DNA of 32,335 bases from NCBI GenBank assembly GCA_018669475.1, contig JABHCC010000041.1, positions 1 through 32,335 of the forward strand, written 5' to 3'. This DNA comes from Bacteroidota bacterium. Its GTDB lineage: Bacteria; Bacteroidota; Bacteroidia; Bacteroidales; UBA12481. Under the pieces are notes generated by a model. That model did no database searches, had not been told where the DNA came from, and saw only the letters and a list, made by a program, of their open reading frames with translations. Shown piece by piece: positions 16,029-25,002 of this stretch. The translations under genes and the position numbers were made by a program. Every line of letters starts with the position of its first letter. Position 1 is the stretch's first letter.

Positions 16029-17346
16029 ATGAAACGAATTGTATTAATGGCAATAGCCACAATATTAAGTGTATCAATATATGCTCAGGATATTTCAGGT
16101 AAATGGAATGGAGTATTAAAAGTTGAAGGAACAGATTTGGGATTATCCATTAATATTACCAAAACAGGAGATGATCTAAGTGCAAGCATGGATGTTCCGA
16201 AACAAGGAGCAAAAGGAATTCCTGTATCTTTTATAATTTATGAAAATTCTATTCTAAAATTTGAAATTTCAGATGCTGATATTAAGTATGAAGCAACTTT
16301 AGATGAGGAAAATACTTTTTTTGGAACATTTAAACAAGGTGGTCAATCTATTCCATTAAGTCTAACTAAGGAGGAAGTCGAAAAAGATAATGTTCCCAGA
16401 CCCCTAGAAATTGATGTAAGCTTTGCCAAAATTCGGGGAAACGATACTGACGATGAGAAAACTCTGGAGAGTATTGTAAAAGTTCGGGATATAAGCGAAC
16501 AGTATGCTACAGGTGGACTTTACCTGATGACTCATTACGGAAACCTGGATGGACCAAACCTGGCGCTTTTGTAGTATATTTTCGACAACATCACAAGAGA
16601 ATGGAGTTGTTGTAGGACGTAACTGGGATAATCAGAACGTGGGTTCAATTATTGTTAGCCATTATGAACCTGACAATGGTTATGCATCTGTTTCCTTTTC
16701 AAGAGCGATTGATATGGGCTTCCCTATGAATGTTGGTTTAGACGATATGGCAAAAACTCCTTACGGTGAAAAACTTCTGGTTGCACCTTTCTATGCTTAT
16801 GATGGAATGAATGAGCATGGTTTATGTGCCATGGTAACAGGTATCAATTCAGTCAAAGTATCTCCTAAAGAAGATCAAGAATCATTGTTTATTGGCTATA
16901 TCGTTCGAAAACTCCTTGATCATTCAAAAACTGTTGATGAAGCGATTATGTTGGTCGGAAATTACATCCCATTTGATCTTTCTTTAACTCAAATTAATTG
17001 CCATTTTTTTGTTAGTGATGCAAGTGGCAAGTCAGTCATTCTGGAATATCAGGATAATGAATGGAAAAAGAGTTATCCGACTAAAAACTGGCAGGTAATG
17101 ACTAACAATGTGATTAAGGATGTTCCTGATACCCAGCTACGAAAAAAATGCTGGCGATATGGTACTATATCAGGGCTACTTGATAAAACTAATGGCGATG
17201 TTAATAGGAATGAAGGGATGGAACTCCTGAAGAATGTTTCGCAAGATGGAACAACCTGGTCGGTCATATATTTACCAAATTCAAATGAAATATACTTCTC
17301 AGTTTATCAAAGTTGGGATAAGATATATCATATTCAAGATCTCTAA
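16029..17346 (+). pseudogene. Frameshifted Ntn-type linear amide hydrolase with lipocalin-like N-terminal domain
   Basis: Two overlapping frames (16029-16574 and the 16549-17346 frame) add up to one 439-codon gene with one extra base near 16545-16560. The first part has a signal peptide (MKRIVLMAIATILSVSIYAQ) and a beta-barrel domain, ISGKWNGVLKVEGTDLGLSI to FFGTFKQGGQSIPLSL. That domain is usually seen in front of Bacteroidota alpha/beta hydrolases. The second part opens with RFCSIFSTTSQENGVVVGRN, the nucleophile Cys block of C45/choloylglycine-hydrolase-like linear amide C-N hydrolases, then YDGMNEHGLCAMV and the conserved Asn-containing TNNV. The shift falls just before the catalytic Cys, so neither half is a working enzyme unless the shift is a sequencing error. 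Confidence 0.8.
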
Positions 17347-17829
17347 AATAAAAGAATAAACATCATCTAAAAGTTACTCAATTGGTAACCATCTGGAAAC
17401 TATAATCTGTAATTGAGGCCAATCCTGATCGTCTTACAATAGAAAGATAAATGAAAATAAACCAGATCATGAAAATGTTAAGTAGCAAAAAACTATTATG
17501 TTCTTGTGCTATTTATCCTCTACGGACTAACCAACAAATGAACCAAAGGAATGGAACGGAGTTATCCTAAGATCTTTCAGTTGATTATTTTTTATTATTC
17601 GTACAGTTTCGATTCCTGAAAGTGTGATCTGGGCAGATTCATATGATAAAACCCAGCATATATGATTTCAGGAATGCCATTTTGATGACAAAAAGGGCCA
17701 CAAAGAAGGTTGAATTATCTAACCTTCATCAACCCATTTTGCTTCTTCACCAACTTCCGGTCTCTCTTTACTATCTTTACGCTTCATTGCAGCTCCTGCC
17801 TACTTAAATGTGGACTAATTATAAAAACA
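17347..17829. other. Gene-free gap before the PUL
   Basis: No supported gene lies in these 483 bases. Short frames are interrupted by stops. A 7-base inverted repeat (GAAGGTT at 17705-17711, AACCTTC at 17721-17727, 9-base loop) is present but has no T-run, so I do not call it a terminator. A longer frame into the GH2 gene begins at 17710, but its first 40 residues look non-coding. A promoter for the GH2-sulfatase-GH2 genes should be here, but I see no convincing -33/-7 pair. Confidence 0.5.
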
Positions 17830-20298
17830 ATGTTGATGATCAGAAGGTATTTTGTCTTATTTGCTTCGAAGATTTTATTGATCGTATGTATTGTTTTGAG
17901 CCTTCTTTTATTGTCTTGTGAAACAAAAAAAATCGATAATAAAAGAGAGCTTAAATCGATCGATCTTGACTGGAAATTCATTCAAAAAGATATTCAAGGG
18001 GCTGAAAACATAAGTTTTGATGATTCCGAATGGCGACAGTTAAATTTACCACACGATTGGAGTATCGAAGGAGAATACAATAAAAATAATTCTTCAGGAA
18101 TCGCAGGAGCATTTTTACCCACCGGTATAGGCTGGTATCGTAAAAACCTGGATATTGAGAAACTTCAAGCTGATGACAAATATTTTGTTGAGTTTGCTGG
18201 TGTTTACATGAACAGCGATGTATGGATCAATGGGCATCATTTGGGAAACAGACCAAACGGATACATTAGTTTCAGTTATGACATAAGACCCTATTTACAG
18301 GAAGGTGCGAATTTATTAGCCGTCAGGGTTGATCATTCAAAAACCCCTAGCGGAAGATGGTATACCGGTTCAGGTATATATCGTCATGTATGGCTTACCA
18401 AAACAAAAAATATTTATATTCCGCAATGGGGAACAAATGTTACAACACCAGAAGTAAGTATAGAAAAAGCACTGGTAAATCTTGGTATAACAGTTAAGAA
18501 TGAGACGGGCGAAAAGCGTAGGCTCACGCTGCAAAGTGTTCTCATAGATAGTAATGGAGAAGAGGTGGTTTCAGCCACGTCCAATGTTCAAGTCACGGGA
18601 TCTATTCTTGTAGATCAAACTTTTGAAGTGAATAAACCAAAACTTTGGTCACCAGAGTATCCAAACATGTACACTATCCAGACCACTGTTATGGCGAATG
18701 GCAATTTAATGGATACATACACAACACCGATGGGTATTCGTTCGATTGAAATGCGGGGTAGCAAGGGATTCTTTCTTAATGGCGAATCTATAAAATTCAA
18801 AGGATTAAGCAATCATCACGATGCAGGTCCTGTTGGTTCAGCTGTACCCGATGATGTTTTATATGATCGTCTTAAATTACTAAAAGAAATGGGCTGCAAT
18901 GCCCTCAGAACAACTCATAATCCTTTTTCTCCAACGTTTTACACCATGTGTGATACTATGGGATTTATGGTAATGAATGAAGCCTTTGATGGTTGGTGGA
19001 TACCCAAAGCAACACATGATTATGGGAATTACTTCAATGAATGGTGGGAACGAGACTTGACAGATTTTGTGAAACGCGACCGTAATCACCCTTCAGTAGT
19101 GATGTGGAGTATTGGCAATGAAGTACGTGGTTTCACAGCGGCCGAGCAAAAAATCATTGTAGATTTTATGCGGAATGTTGATGATACTCGACCAATTACA
19201 CAAGGGCGTGGTCATAAGGCTCCATATGTAGATTTAGCAGGTTTTAATGGGCATGGCGAATTTAAAGAATCCCTGGAAACATATCATAAAAAACATCCCG
19301 ATAAAGCTATTATTGGTACCGAGATTACTCATACATTACAAACCAGGGGCATCTATCGAACGCAAACATGGTATCGAACCAAAGACAATCCTGCTCCATG
19401 GGAGAAAGCTGAGAATTTTGCCAAGATGGAATCCAGGGTATATAAAATCCCTCATCTTTCTGATGAAGAAGTTTTCAATGGTATAACAAATAAATACCAA
19501 TCATCTTATGACAACTCAATAGTACGTATAGGGATAAGAGATGACTGGAACCGTGTGGAAGCCTACGATTATTATTTAGGAAACTTCCGCTGGACAGGTT
19601 TCGACTATTTGGGAGAATCTTTTGGGTGGCCGGCACGTACAGCAAATTTTGGAATCATAGATCTGGCTGGATTTCCCAAGGACCACTTTTTTTTATACCA
19701 AAGCTTGTGGAGTGACGAACCTATGGTACACCTTTTACCACATTGGACTCATCCGGGTAAGGAAGGCATAGAAATTCCGGTAGTGGTTTATACAAATTGT
19801 GAGTCGGCCGAGCTATTTCTAAATGAAAAATCACTCGGCATAAAGGAAATGGATAAAGATCGTCAGTTAGTTTGGTTGGTGCCTTATGAAGCTGGTAAAA
19901 TAACTGTCATAGCCCACAATGGTGTTCACGAGGTTTGCCAAAAATCGTATATTACAGCAGGAAAAGCCATGGAGGTTCAACTATTAGGAAATAGAAAAAC
20001 TATTCTGGCCAACCAAACCGATATAGTTCGTGTTGAGGGACAAATAATAGATGACAATGGTGTGATGCTACCTGATGCGGATCATTTGATTGAATTTGAG
20101 ATCAAAGGTCCGGCAAAATTATTGGGTGTTGAAAATGGAGATATACTAGATTTAGAGCCTCATCAAGTGAATTATCGAAAGGCTTTTAAAGGAAAATGTT
20201 TGCTACTAATCCAATCCACTGAAGAGAAGGGAATCATTGAGATAAAAGCTACATCAAATCAATTGAAAACAGCAATAGTGAAAATTGTTTCCATATAA
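17830..20298 (+). CDS. GH2 glycosidase, beta-galactosidase type, lipoprotein
   Basis: From ATG 17830 the 822-residue product has a lipoprotein signal (SLLLLSCET). The sugar-binding jelly roll follows (VYMNSDVWINGHHLGNRPNG, then GRWYTGSGIYRHVWL), then the immunoglobulin-like domain and the TIM barrel. The GH2 acid/base is Glu431 in WSIGNEVRG and the nucleophile is Glu498 in IIGTEITH. The C-terminus has a DUF4982-like module (CESAELFLNEKSLG) and a further beta domain. The enzyme should hydrolyse a beta-linked galactoside or related sugar from oligosaccharides in the periplasm or at the membrane; exact specificity cannot be read. A frame extending to 17710 puts the signal internally, so ATG 17830 (or 17836) is chosen. 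The sulfatase gene begins two bases after the stop. Confidence 0.92.
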   Translation: MLMIRRYFVLFASKILLIVCIVLSLLLLSCETKKIDNKRELKSIDLDWKFIQKDIQGAENISFDDSEWRQLNLPHDWSIEGEYNKNNSSGIAGAFLPTGIGWYRKNLDIEKLQADDKYFVEFAGVYMNSDVWINGHHLGNRPNGYISFSYDIRPYLQEGANLLAVRVDHSKTPSGRWYTGSGIYRHVWLTKTKNIYIPQWGTNVTTPEVSIEKALVNLGITVKNETGEKRRLTLQSVLIDSNGEEVVSATSNVQVTGSILVDQTFEVNKPKLWSPEYPNMYTIQTTVMANGNLMDTYTTPMGIRSIEMRGSKGFFLNGESIKFKGLSNHHDAGPVGSAVPDDVLYDRLKLLKEMGCNALRTTHNPFSPTFYTMCDTMGFMVMNEAFDGWWIPKATHDYGNYFNEWWERDLTDFVKRDRNHPSVVMWSIGNEVRGFTAAEQKIIVDFMRNVDDTRPITQGRGHKAPYVDLAGFNGHGEFKESLETYHKKHPDKAIIGTEITHTLQTRGIYRTQTWYRTKDNPAPWEKAENFAKMESRVYKIPHLSDEEVFNGITNKYQSSYDNSIVRIGIRDDWNRVEAYDYYLGNFRWTGFDYLGESFGWPARTANFGIIDLAGFPKDHFFLYQSLWSDEPMVHLLPHWTHPGKEGIEIPVVVYTNCESAELFLNEKSLGIKEMDKDRQLVWLVPYEAGKITVIAHNGVHEVCQKSYITAGKAMEVQLLGNRKTILANQTDIVRVEGQIIDDNGVMLPDADHLIEFEIKGPAKLLGVENGDILDLEPHQVNYRKAFKGKCLLLIQSTEEKGIIEIKATSNQLKTAIVKIVSI

Positions 20299-20300
20299 GA

Positions 20301-21938
20301 ATGACCAGGAAAGCGTTATTATTAGTAGCATTTGGAATAACAGCAATTGGTATCTTTGTAATATCTTATACAAATACCCAAGATAAGGAGCAGAAACCAA
20401 ATGTCCTCTTGATAGTTATTGACGATCTGAATGATTATCAAGGCTGTTTTGGAGGGCACCCACAGGCTCAAACCCCAAACATTAACCAGCTTGCCCTTTC
20501 TGGTGTAAGATTCGAAAATGCACATTCAAATATAGGTTTATGCATGCCATCCAGAAATAGCTTTCTCACGGGAATATATCCGCATCAATCACGCAATTTT
20601 GGCTTAGACCGGTCAACAACACAAACACTTTTTAGGAATAATAAATCATTGATGGAGATATTCGCCGAGAATGGTTATTATGTTATGGGAAGTGGAAAGA
20701 TACTGCACTCAAATAAGTTAAATCTTTGGGATGAGTGGGGAATCAAGGTGAATAATTACGGGCCATTTGCCTATGATGGGAGAAATCAGGTAGGTCATCC
20801 TTCTGTCCCCCAGCCTTTCAGAAGCATCGGTGATATTGATGGTTCATATGCACCTTTGTCAGATGTACCGGTTTTCCCTGATAGCGAAATAAAAAACGAA
20901 AACATGGGCTGGGCTTATTCAGGAAAAGATGATATCCCGTTTAATTATATAGATGAAAACAACCGAGATTTAACACCTGATGAACTTCATGCACATTGGG
21001 CTGCAAAAAGAATCAATGAAATGGACCTCGAAGGAAGCTCTAAGCCATTTTTTATGGGAATTGGCTTTGTTCGTCCGCATACTCCACTTTATGCTCCAAA
21101 AAGGTTTTTCGATCTGTTTCCCATTGAAAAACTTCAACTACCAGTAATAAAAGGAGATGATAATAATGACACCTTCTACAATGCTAATTATCCAGTTGAA
21201 CTTACTGAAGACAATAAATGGTATACCAATACTTCAAAGGGCCAGATGTATTATAAACTACTTGCCGAATCTTACGATAACGACGAGGAGCTTGCATTGA
21301 AGCATTTTCTTCAGGCCTATTTGGCATGTGTTGCTTTTGTTGATGAGCAAGTTGGGCTCGTACTAAATGCACTGAACGACAGCAGGTTTAAGGAGAATAC
21401 GATTGTTGTACTATGCAGTGATCATGGTTGGCAAATGGGGCAAAAACAATACCTGTTTAAAAACTCACCATGGAGTAATAGTACCCATATCCCACTTATT
21501 TTGAAAGCTCCAGGCATGGAAGTTGGCAGTACAATTGAACATCCTGTTTCACTTATTGATATATACCCCACATTAAAAGATATTTGTGGCCTTATTGGTG
21601 ACAATAAAAAGAACAGTTCAGGTTTTCCTTTAGGGGGTGGCAGCTTGAAATCCTTTATGGAAAATTCGGGAAGGAATGATTGGAACGGCCCGGATGGAGC
21701 CTTAACTGTAATTGCTACTGATGTTGTTGATTATGACTATGCAAAGCAAACATTTTCATATCGAACGAGGAATTATCGTTTCATCATGTATCCCAATGGG
21801 CAAGAAGAATTATATAATATAAATAATGATCCCAATGAGTGGGAAAATATAGCTCATAAAAAAGAGAGTTATGAAATAAAAAATGAGTTGAGAAAAAAGA
21901 TCTTGGAGATAATAAATCAGAATCATCCGACAGATTAG
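20301..21938 (+). CDS. Exported iduronate-2-sulfatase-like sulfatase
   Basis: The 545-residue protein has an N-terminal membrane or export segment (residues 5-23), then PNVLLIVIDDLND with the calcium-binding Asp pair 41/42. The formylglycine motif C-M-P-S-R follows with Cys81, in LCMPSRNSFLTG. Further active-site features are FVRPHTPLYAP and VVLCSDHGWQMGQK; the C-terminus is the usual EELYNINNDPNEWENIA. The pattern fits the S1 family subgroup that contains iduronate-2-sulfatase, but the substrate sugar is not deducible. The Cys must be converted to formylglycine by a maturase that is not in the window. The gene lies two bases after the GH2 gene and 38 before the next, so the three are probably one transcript. 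Confidence 0.93.
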   Translation: MTRKALLLVAFGITAIGIFVISYTNTQDKEQKPNVLLIVIDDLNDYQGCFGGHPQAQTPNINQLALSGVRFENAHSNIGLCMPSRNSFLTGIYPHQSRNFGLDRSTTQTLFRNNKSLMEIFAENGYYVMGSGKILHSNKLNLWDEWGIKVNNYGPFAYDGRNQVGHPSVPQPFRSIGDIDGSYAPLSDVPVFPDSEIKNENMGWAYSGKDDIPFNYIDENNRDLTPDELHAHWAAKRINEMDLEGSSKPFFMGIGFVRPHTPLYAPKRFFDLFPIEKLQLPVIKGDDNNDTFYNANYPVELTEDNKWYTNTSKGQMYYKLLAESYDNDEELALKHFLQAYLACVAFVDEQVGLVLNALNDSRFKENTIVVLCSDHGWQMGQKQYLFKNSPWSNSTHIPLILKAPGMEVGSTIEHPVSLIDIYPTLKDICGLIGDNKKNSSGFPLGGGSLKSFMENSGRNDWNGPDGALTVIATDVVDYDYAKQTFSYRTRNYRFIMYPNGQEELYNINNDPNEWENIAHKKESYEIKNELRKKILEIINQNHPTD

Positions 21939-21976
21939 ATTCCTTATTTTAGAAAAAGAAATATAAACTAACCTTT

Positions 21977-24928
21977 ATGCTATTTCACAGAATAGTAATT
22001 GTACTAATCCTCTCATTAACTCTCGGAGTAAAGGCTCAGGACAATATAAGTCTCAATGGTAAATGGGAAATAATTTTTGATTACAACAATGAGGGGCGAG
22101 CTAATAAGTGGTTCTTCAATTCCAATTTTGAAAGTCATCCGGATAAAAAGGATATTATAGTTCCTGGTTGTTGGGAGGAGATCGAAAAGAATTATGAAGG
22201 AGCTGGCTTCTACCGTAAGAAGTTTACTATCCCAGCCCAATGGGAAGGAAAGATGGTTTATATCAACTTCGATGCAGTCAACTATGTAGCAGAGCTGTGG
22301 CTTAACAATAATGTGATTGATTATCACGAAGGTGGTTTTACCCCTTTTAGCTTTAGAATAGATAAGTCCTTGATATTTGGTGCAGAGAATGTCCTGACAA
22401 TGCGCGTGCTTGGTCCTATTATCCTTGAGAATAAAGTTGTGGATAATATGGGACGTCAGGAAACACCACAATGGCGTGGTGGAATAGCAGGAGGTATATG
22501 GCAGCCTGTTAGTATTAGTGCCAATGATTCAATAAGAGTTGAGGATGTTTTCATTGAAACAGACATCCGTAATAAAACGGCGAGTTTTAAATTGGAAATT
22601 GAAAGCAATGTCATTACTACCACCCACGCTGATGTCAGTTTGATTGTTACCAGCCCAGGTGGTGAAACTGTGGCTCAGAAGATAGTAGAAATGGTGCTTT
22701 CCCCGGGATCCAATCAAAAACAGGTGATTGTTGAAATTCCTGAGGCTCAAAACTGGACATTAGTCAATCCATATCTTTATCAAGCCCGAGTGGAAGTGAA
22801 ATACGCAGGACAAATCTCAGATTCCTGGGAACATAAATTTGGATTGCGTGAATTTACAATCACAGATAGTAGATTCTACTTTAATGGTGAACCTTTATAC
22901 TTAAAAGCTACATTTTTTGAGGGCCTATACCCAACGCGTATTGCTTACCCTGACAGCAAAGAAATGGCCATAAAAGAAATCATGCTGGCCAAAGAGGCAG
23001 GCTTTAATATGATTCGTCCATGGCGTAAACCTCCGCCAAAAATGTGGTTAGACCTCTGTGACAGCATCGGTATGATGACAGTTGGAAGCCTTGTTGTGGA
23101 ATGTATGCACCGCCCTATCTCTACACCCTACCTGGCAAAATGGGTGGAATTAGAGGTGCGCGAATCTATTTTACGTGACAGAAACAGAGCCTGTGTTGTT
23201 CAGTGGGAATTGTTCAATGAAGCTAATCGTCCGGTATTGCAACAAATGATTCACTCAATGTCGGTTTTGGCTCAGGAATTAGATCCAAGCCGCTTAATTT
23301 TGGATGAATCAGGCGGTACAAAAGGAGCCAACATGTATTTACCTTATCAGGATAATCCTTTGAGAATTAATGATATTCACACCTATCCAGGGGGGCAGGT
23401 AAACCAAATGCAATATGACCGTTGTTTAATCATAGGAAAAACAGAGGCAGAGATAAACTCAATGGATTTACAGGAGCTTAAAATGCCTGGTCGTAACGTT
23501 CAACCCTTTTTAATGTCATATCTGTCTGAATTAGGATATGCCAGTTGGCCTGATATTGTAAACAACAACAAAGCCTTTCAAAATGCAAATCCAATTGTAC
23601 CGGCTGCAGTTTCGCATAAAAAGCTGGAAGAACAATTGCACCTGGCATTTAAGGTAACTGGTTTTAATAAAGTCTTTCCTGACTTGCATGAGTATTGTCT
23701 CGAAGAGCAAAAGATTCACGGTATCGCCAATAAAAGAATGATAGAAGCTACCCGTGCGAACCCTGCTATTAGTGGCTATTGCATCCACGCCTTAACCGAT
23801 GGAGACTGGATTTTGGGCGCCTCGATTCTTGATTTGTGGCGAAATCCTAAAACCTATGCCTACGAGATGACCAAAGAAGCCAATCAGCCTCAGATTGTTT
23901 CCATTCGAGTGCTTCCCCGTAACTTATATGCAGAGAAAGGTGGTAAAATTCAAATTACAGGAATAAATGAATATCCTGATAGTAGAGTAAATGTGACGCT
24001 TAGGATTGAAACTGCAAAAGGACGAAAAGTAAGCTCCAGAACTTTCACTAGTCAACTTAAAAATGGAGTCTCTCAACTCTACAATGAAGCCTTGAATACA
24101 CAAAAGATGCAGGGTTCTTATATTGTGAAAGTGACTGTGAAAGATGTATCTGGCAAGCTGTTGACTTCTAATCAACAATCATTTGATGTGTTTACTAAAA
24201 AGCACATGAAAAAACCGATACCACAAGTGGCAATAGTAGATGGTGATAATAGAATCACAGAACATCTGAAAAACAAGGGTATTGACTGTATTTCTTTTTC
24301 AAAAGACATGGATTTATCAGTACCGGTAATAGTTGGCAAGGGGGAAAAAGGCGACAAGAATTTTAGAGATCAGGTAGAAAATGTGAAAGCTTTTGCGGAG
24401 CGTGGAGGCTATGCAATTTTCTTATCGGTACAGGGTACTAACCTTACCTGGGGTGCTCCAAATCCTGAACTAAAACCTGAAGATGCTAACGATGACTGGC
24501 GCAGAATTGTATCACGAGTACTTCAGGATATGGACCTTGACAAACTACCATTTAAGGCTAATATGTACTCTACCAATGGTAATTACATCTCAAGAAATCA
24601 TATTGTGACGGATAATGATGTTTTTAAAGGACTTCCGGTCAACACCCTGATGAGCGGAGCTTATGAAAATGTATGCGCAACAGAGTCCATTTGTCGTCCT
24701 GCTGAGGGGAAGTACCTTGCCGGGGTGATAACTTACGACCAGAATAAAAACATGGACATTATGCAACGTCATTACAATGGTATTGGTGATGTGCTTTGGG
24801 CCGCCGATGTTTTGTTAGTGGAGAAGGGAAAAGGTAAAATGCTTTACTCAACGCTTAAGATCATAGAGAATTTAGGAAAAGATCCGGTAGCTGATATCTT
24901 GCTATACAATATGATCAGCATTGACTAA
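21977..24928 (+). CDS. GH2-family glycosidase with long C-terminal extension
   Basis: The 983-residue product has a cleavable signal (residues 1-20), then a jelly-roll sugar-binding domain (ISLNGKWEIIFDY, VPGCWEE, GAGFYRKKF), an immunoglobulin-like domain and a TIM barrel. The acid/base is Glu415 in WELFNEANRP and the probable nucleophile is Glu518 in SYLSELGYASWPD. The arrangement is closer to beta-glucuronidase-like GH2 members than to the first GH2 here. The last about 230 residues (from QVAIVDGDNRITEHLKNKG on) look like an alpha/beta domain of the glutamine-amidotransferase-like type (AFAERGGYAIFLSVQGTNL). That module is not standard for GH2. It acts with the sulfatase and first GH2, inferred from the compact cluster. 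Confidence 0.87.
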   Translation: MLFHRIVIVLILSLTLGVKAQDNISLNGKWEIIFDYNNEGRANKWFFNSNFESHPDKKDIIVPGCWEEIEKNYEGAGFYRKKFTIPAQWEGKMVYINFDAVNYVAELWLNNNVIDYHEGGFTPFSFRIDKSLIFGAENVLTMRVLGPIILENKVVDNMGRQETPQWRGGIAGGIWQPVSISANDSIRVEDVFIETDIRNKTASFKLEIESNVITTTHADVSLIVTSPGGETVAQKIVEMVLSPGSNQKQVIVEIPEAQNWTLVNPYLYQARVEVKYAGQISDSWEHKFGLREFTITDSRFYFNGEPLYLKATFFEGLYPTRIAYPDSKEMAIKEIMLAKEAGFNMIRPWRKPPPKMWLDLCDSIGMMTVGSLVVECMHRPISTPYLAKWVELEVRESILRDRNRACVVQWELFNEANRPVLQQMIHSMSVLAQELDPSRLILDESGGTKGANMYLPYQDNPLRINDIHTYPGGQVNQMQYDRCLIIGKTEAEINSMDLQELKMPGRNVQPFLMSYLSELGYASWPDIVNNNKAFQNANPIVPAAVSHKKLEEQLHLAFKVTGFNKVFPDLHEYCLEEQKIHGIANKRMIEATRANPAISGYCIHALTDGDWILGASILDLWRNPKTYAYEMTKEANQPQIVSIRVLPRNLYAEKGGKIQITGINEYPDSRVNVTLRIETAKGRKVSSRTFTSQLKNGVSQLYNEALNTQKMQGSYIVKVTVKDVSGKLLTSNQQSFDVFTKKHMKKPIPQVAIVDGDNRITEHLKNKGIDCISFSKDMDLSVPVIVGKGEKGDKNFRDQVENVKAFAERGGYAIFLSVQGTNLTWGAPNPELKPEDANDDWRRIVSRVLQDMDLDKLPFKANMYSTNGNYISRNHIVTDNDVFKGLPVNTLMSGAYENVCATESICRPAEGKYLAGVITYDQNKNMDIMQRHYNGIGDVLWAADVLLVEKGKGKMLYSTLKIIENLGKDPVADILLYNMISID

Positions 24929-24943
24929 GGCAGTACGGATGTC

Positions 24944-24974
24944 TTTGTTACCTGATGAGCATATTGTATATTTA
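24944..24974 (+). promoter_or_regulatory. Promoter of the HTCS gene
   Basis: TTTG at 24944-24947 and TATATTTA at 24967-24974 are separated by exactly 19 bases. This is the Bacteroidota -33/-7 arrangement, with A instead of G at the last position. Transcription would start near 24981, giving a leader of about 22 bases before the ATG at 25003. The HTCS is therefore probably made independently of the upstream enzymes. Confidence 0.6.
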
Positions 24975-25002
24975 AACCCAATTGAAAGGTAGAGTTTTGG
25001 CG

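Noticed and set aside
16540-16565. Programmed frameshift in the Ntn hydrolase
   Set aside because: The change needed is +1, no slippery run or strong stem is evident, and the family normally has no frameshift.
17705-17727. Terminator hairpin before the GH2 gene
   Set aside because: The stem is only 7 pairs and no T-run follows.
22016-22471. 151-codon minus-strand frame
   Set aside because: It is the shadow of the second GH2 gene, whose motifs are on the plus strand.
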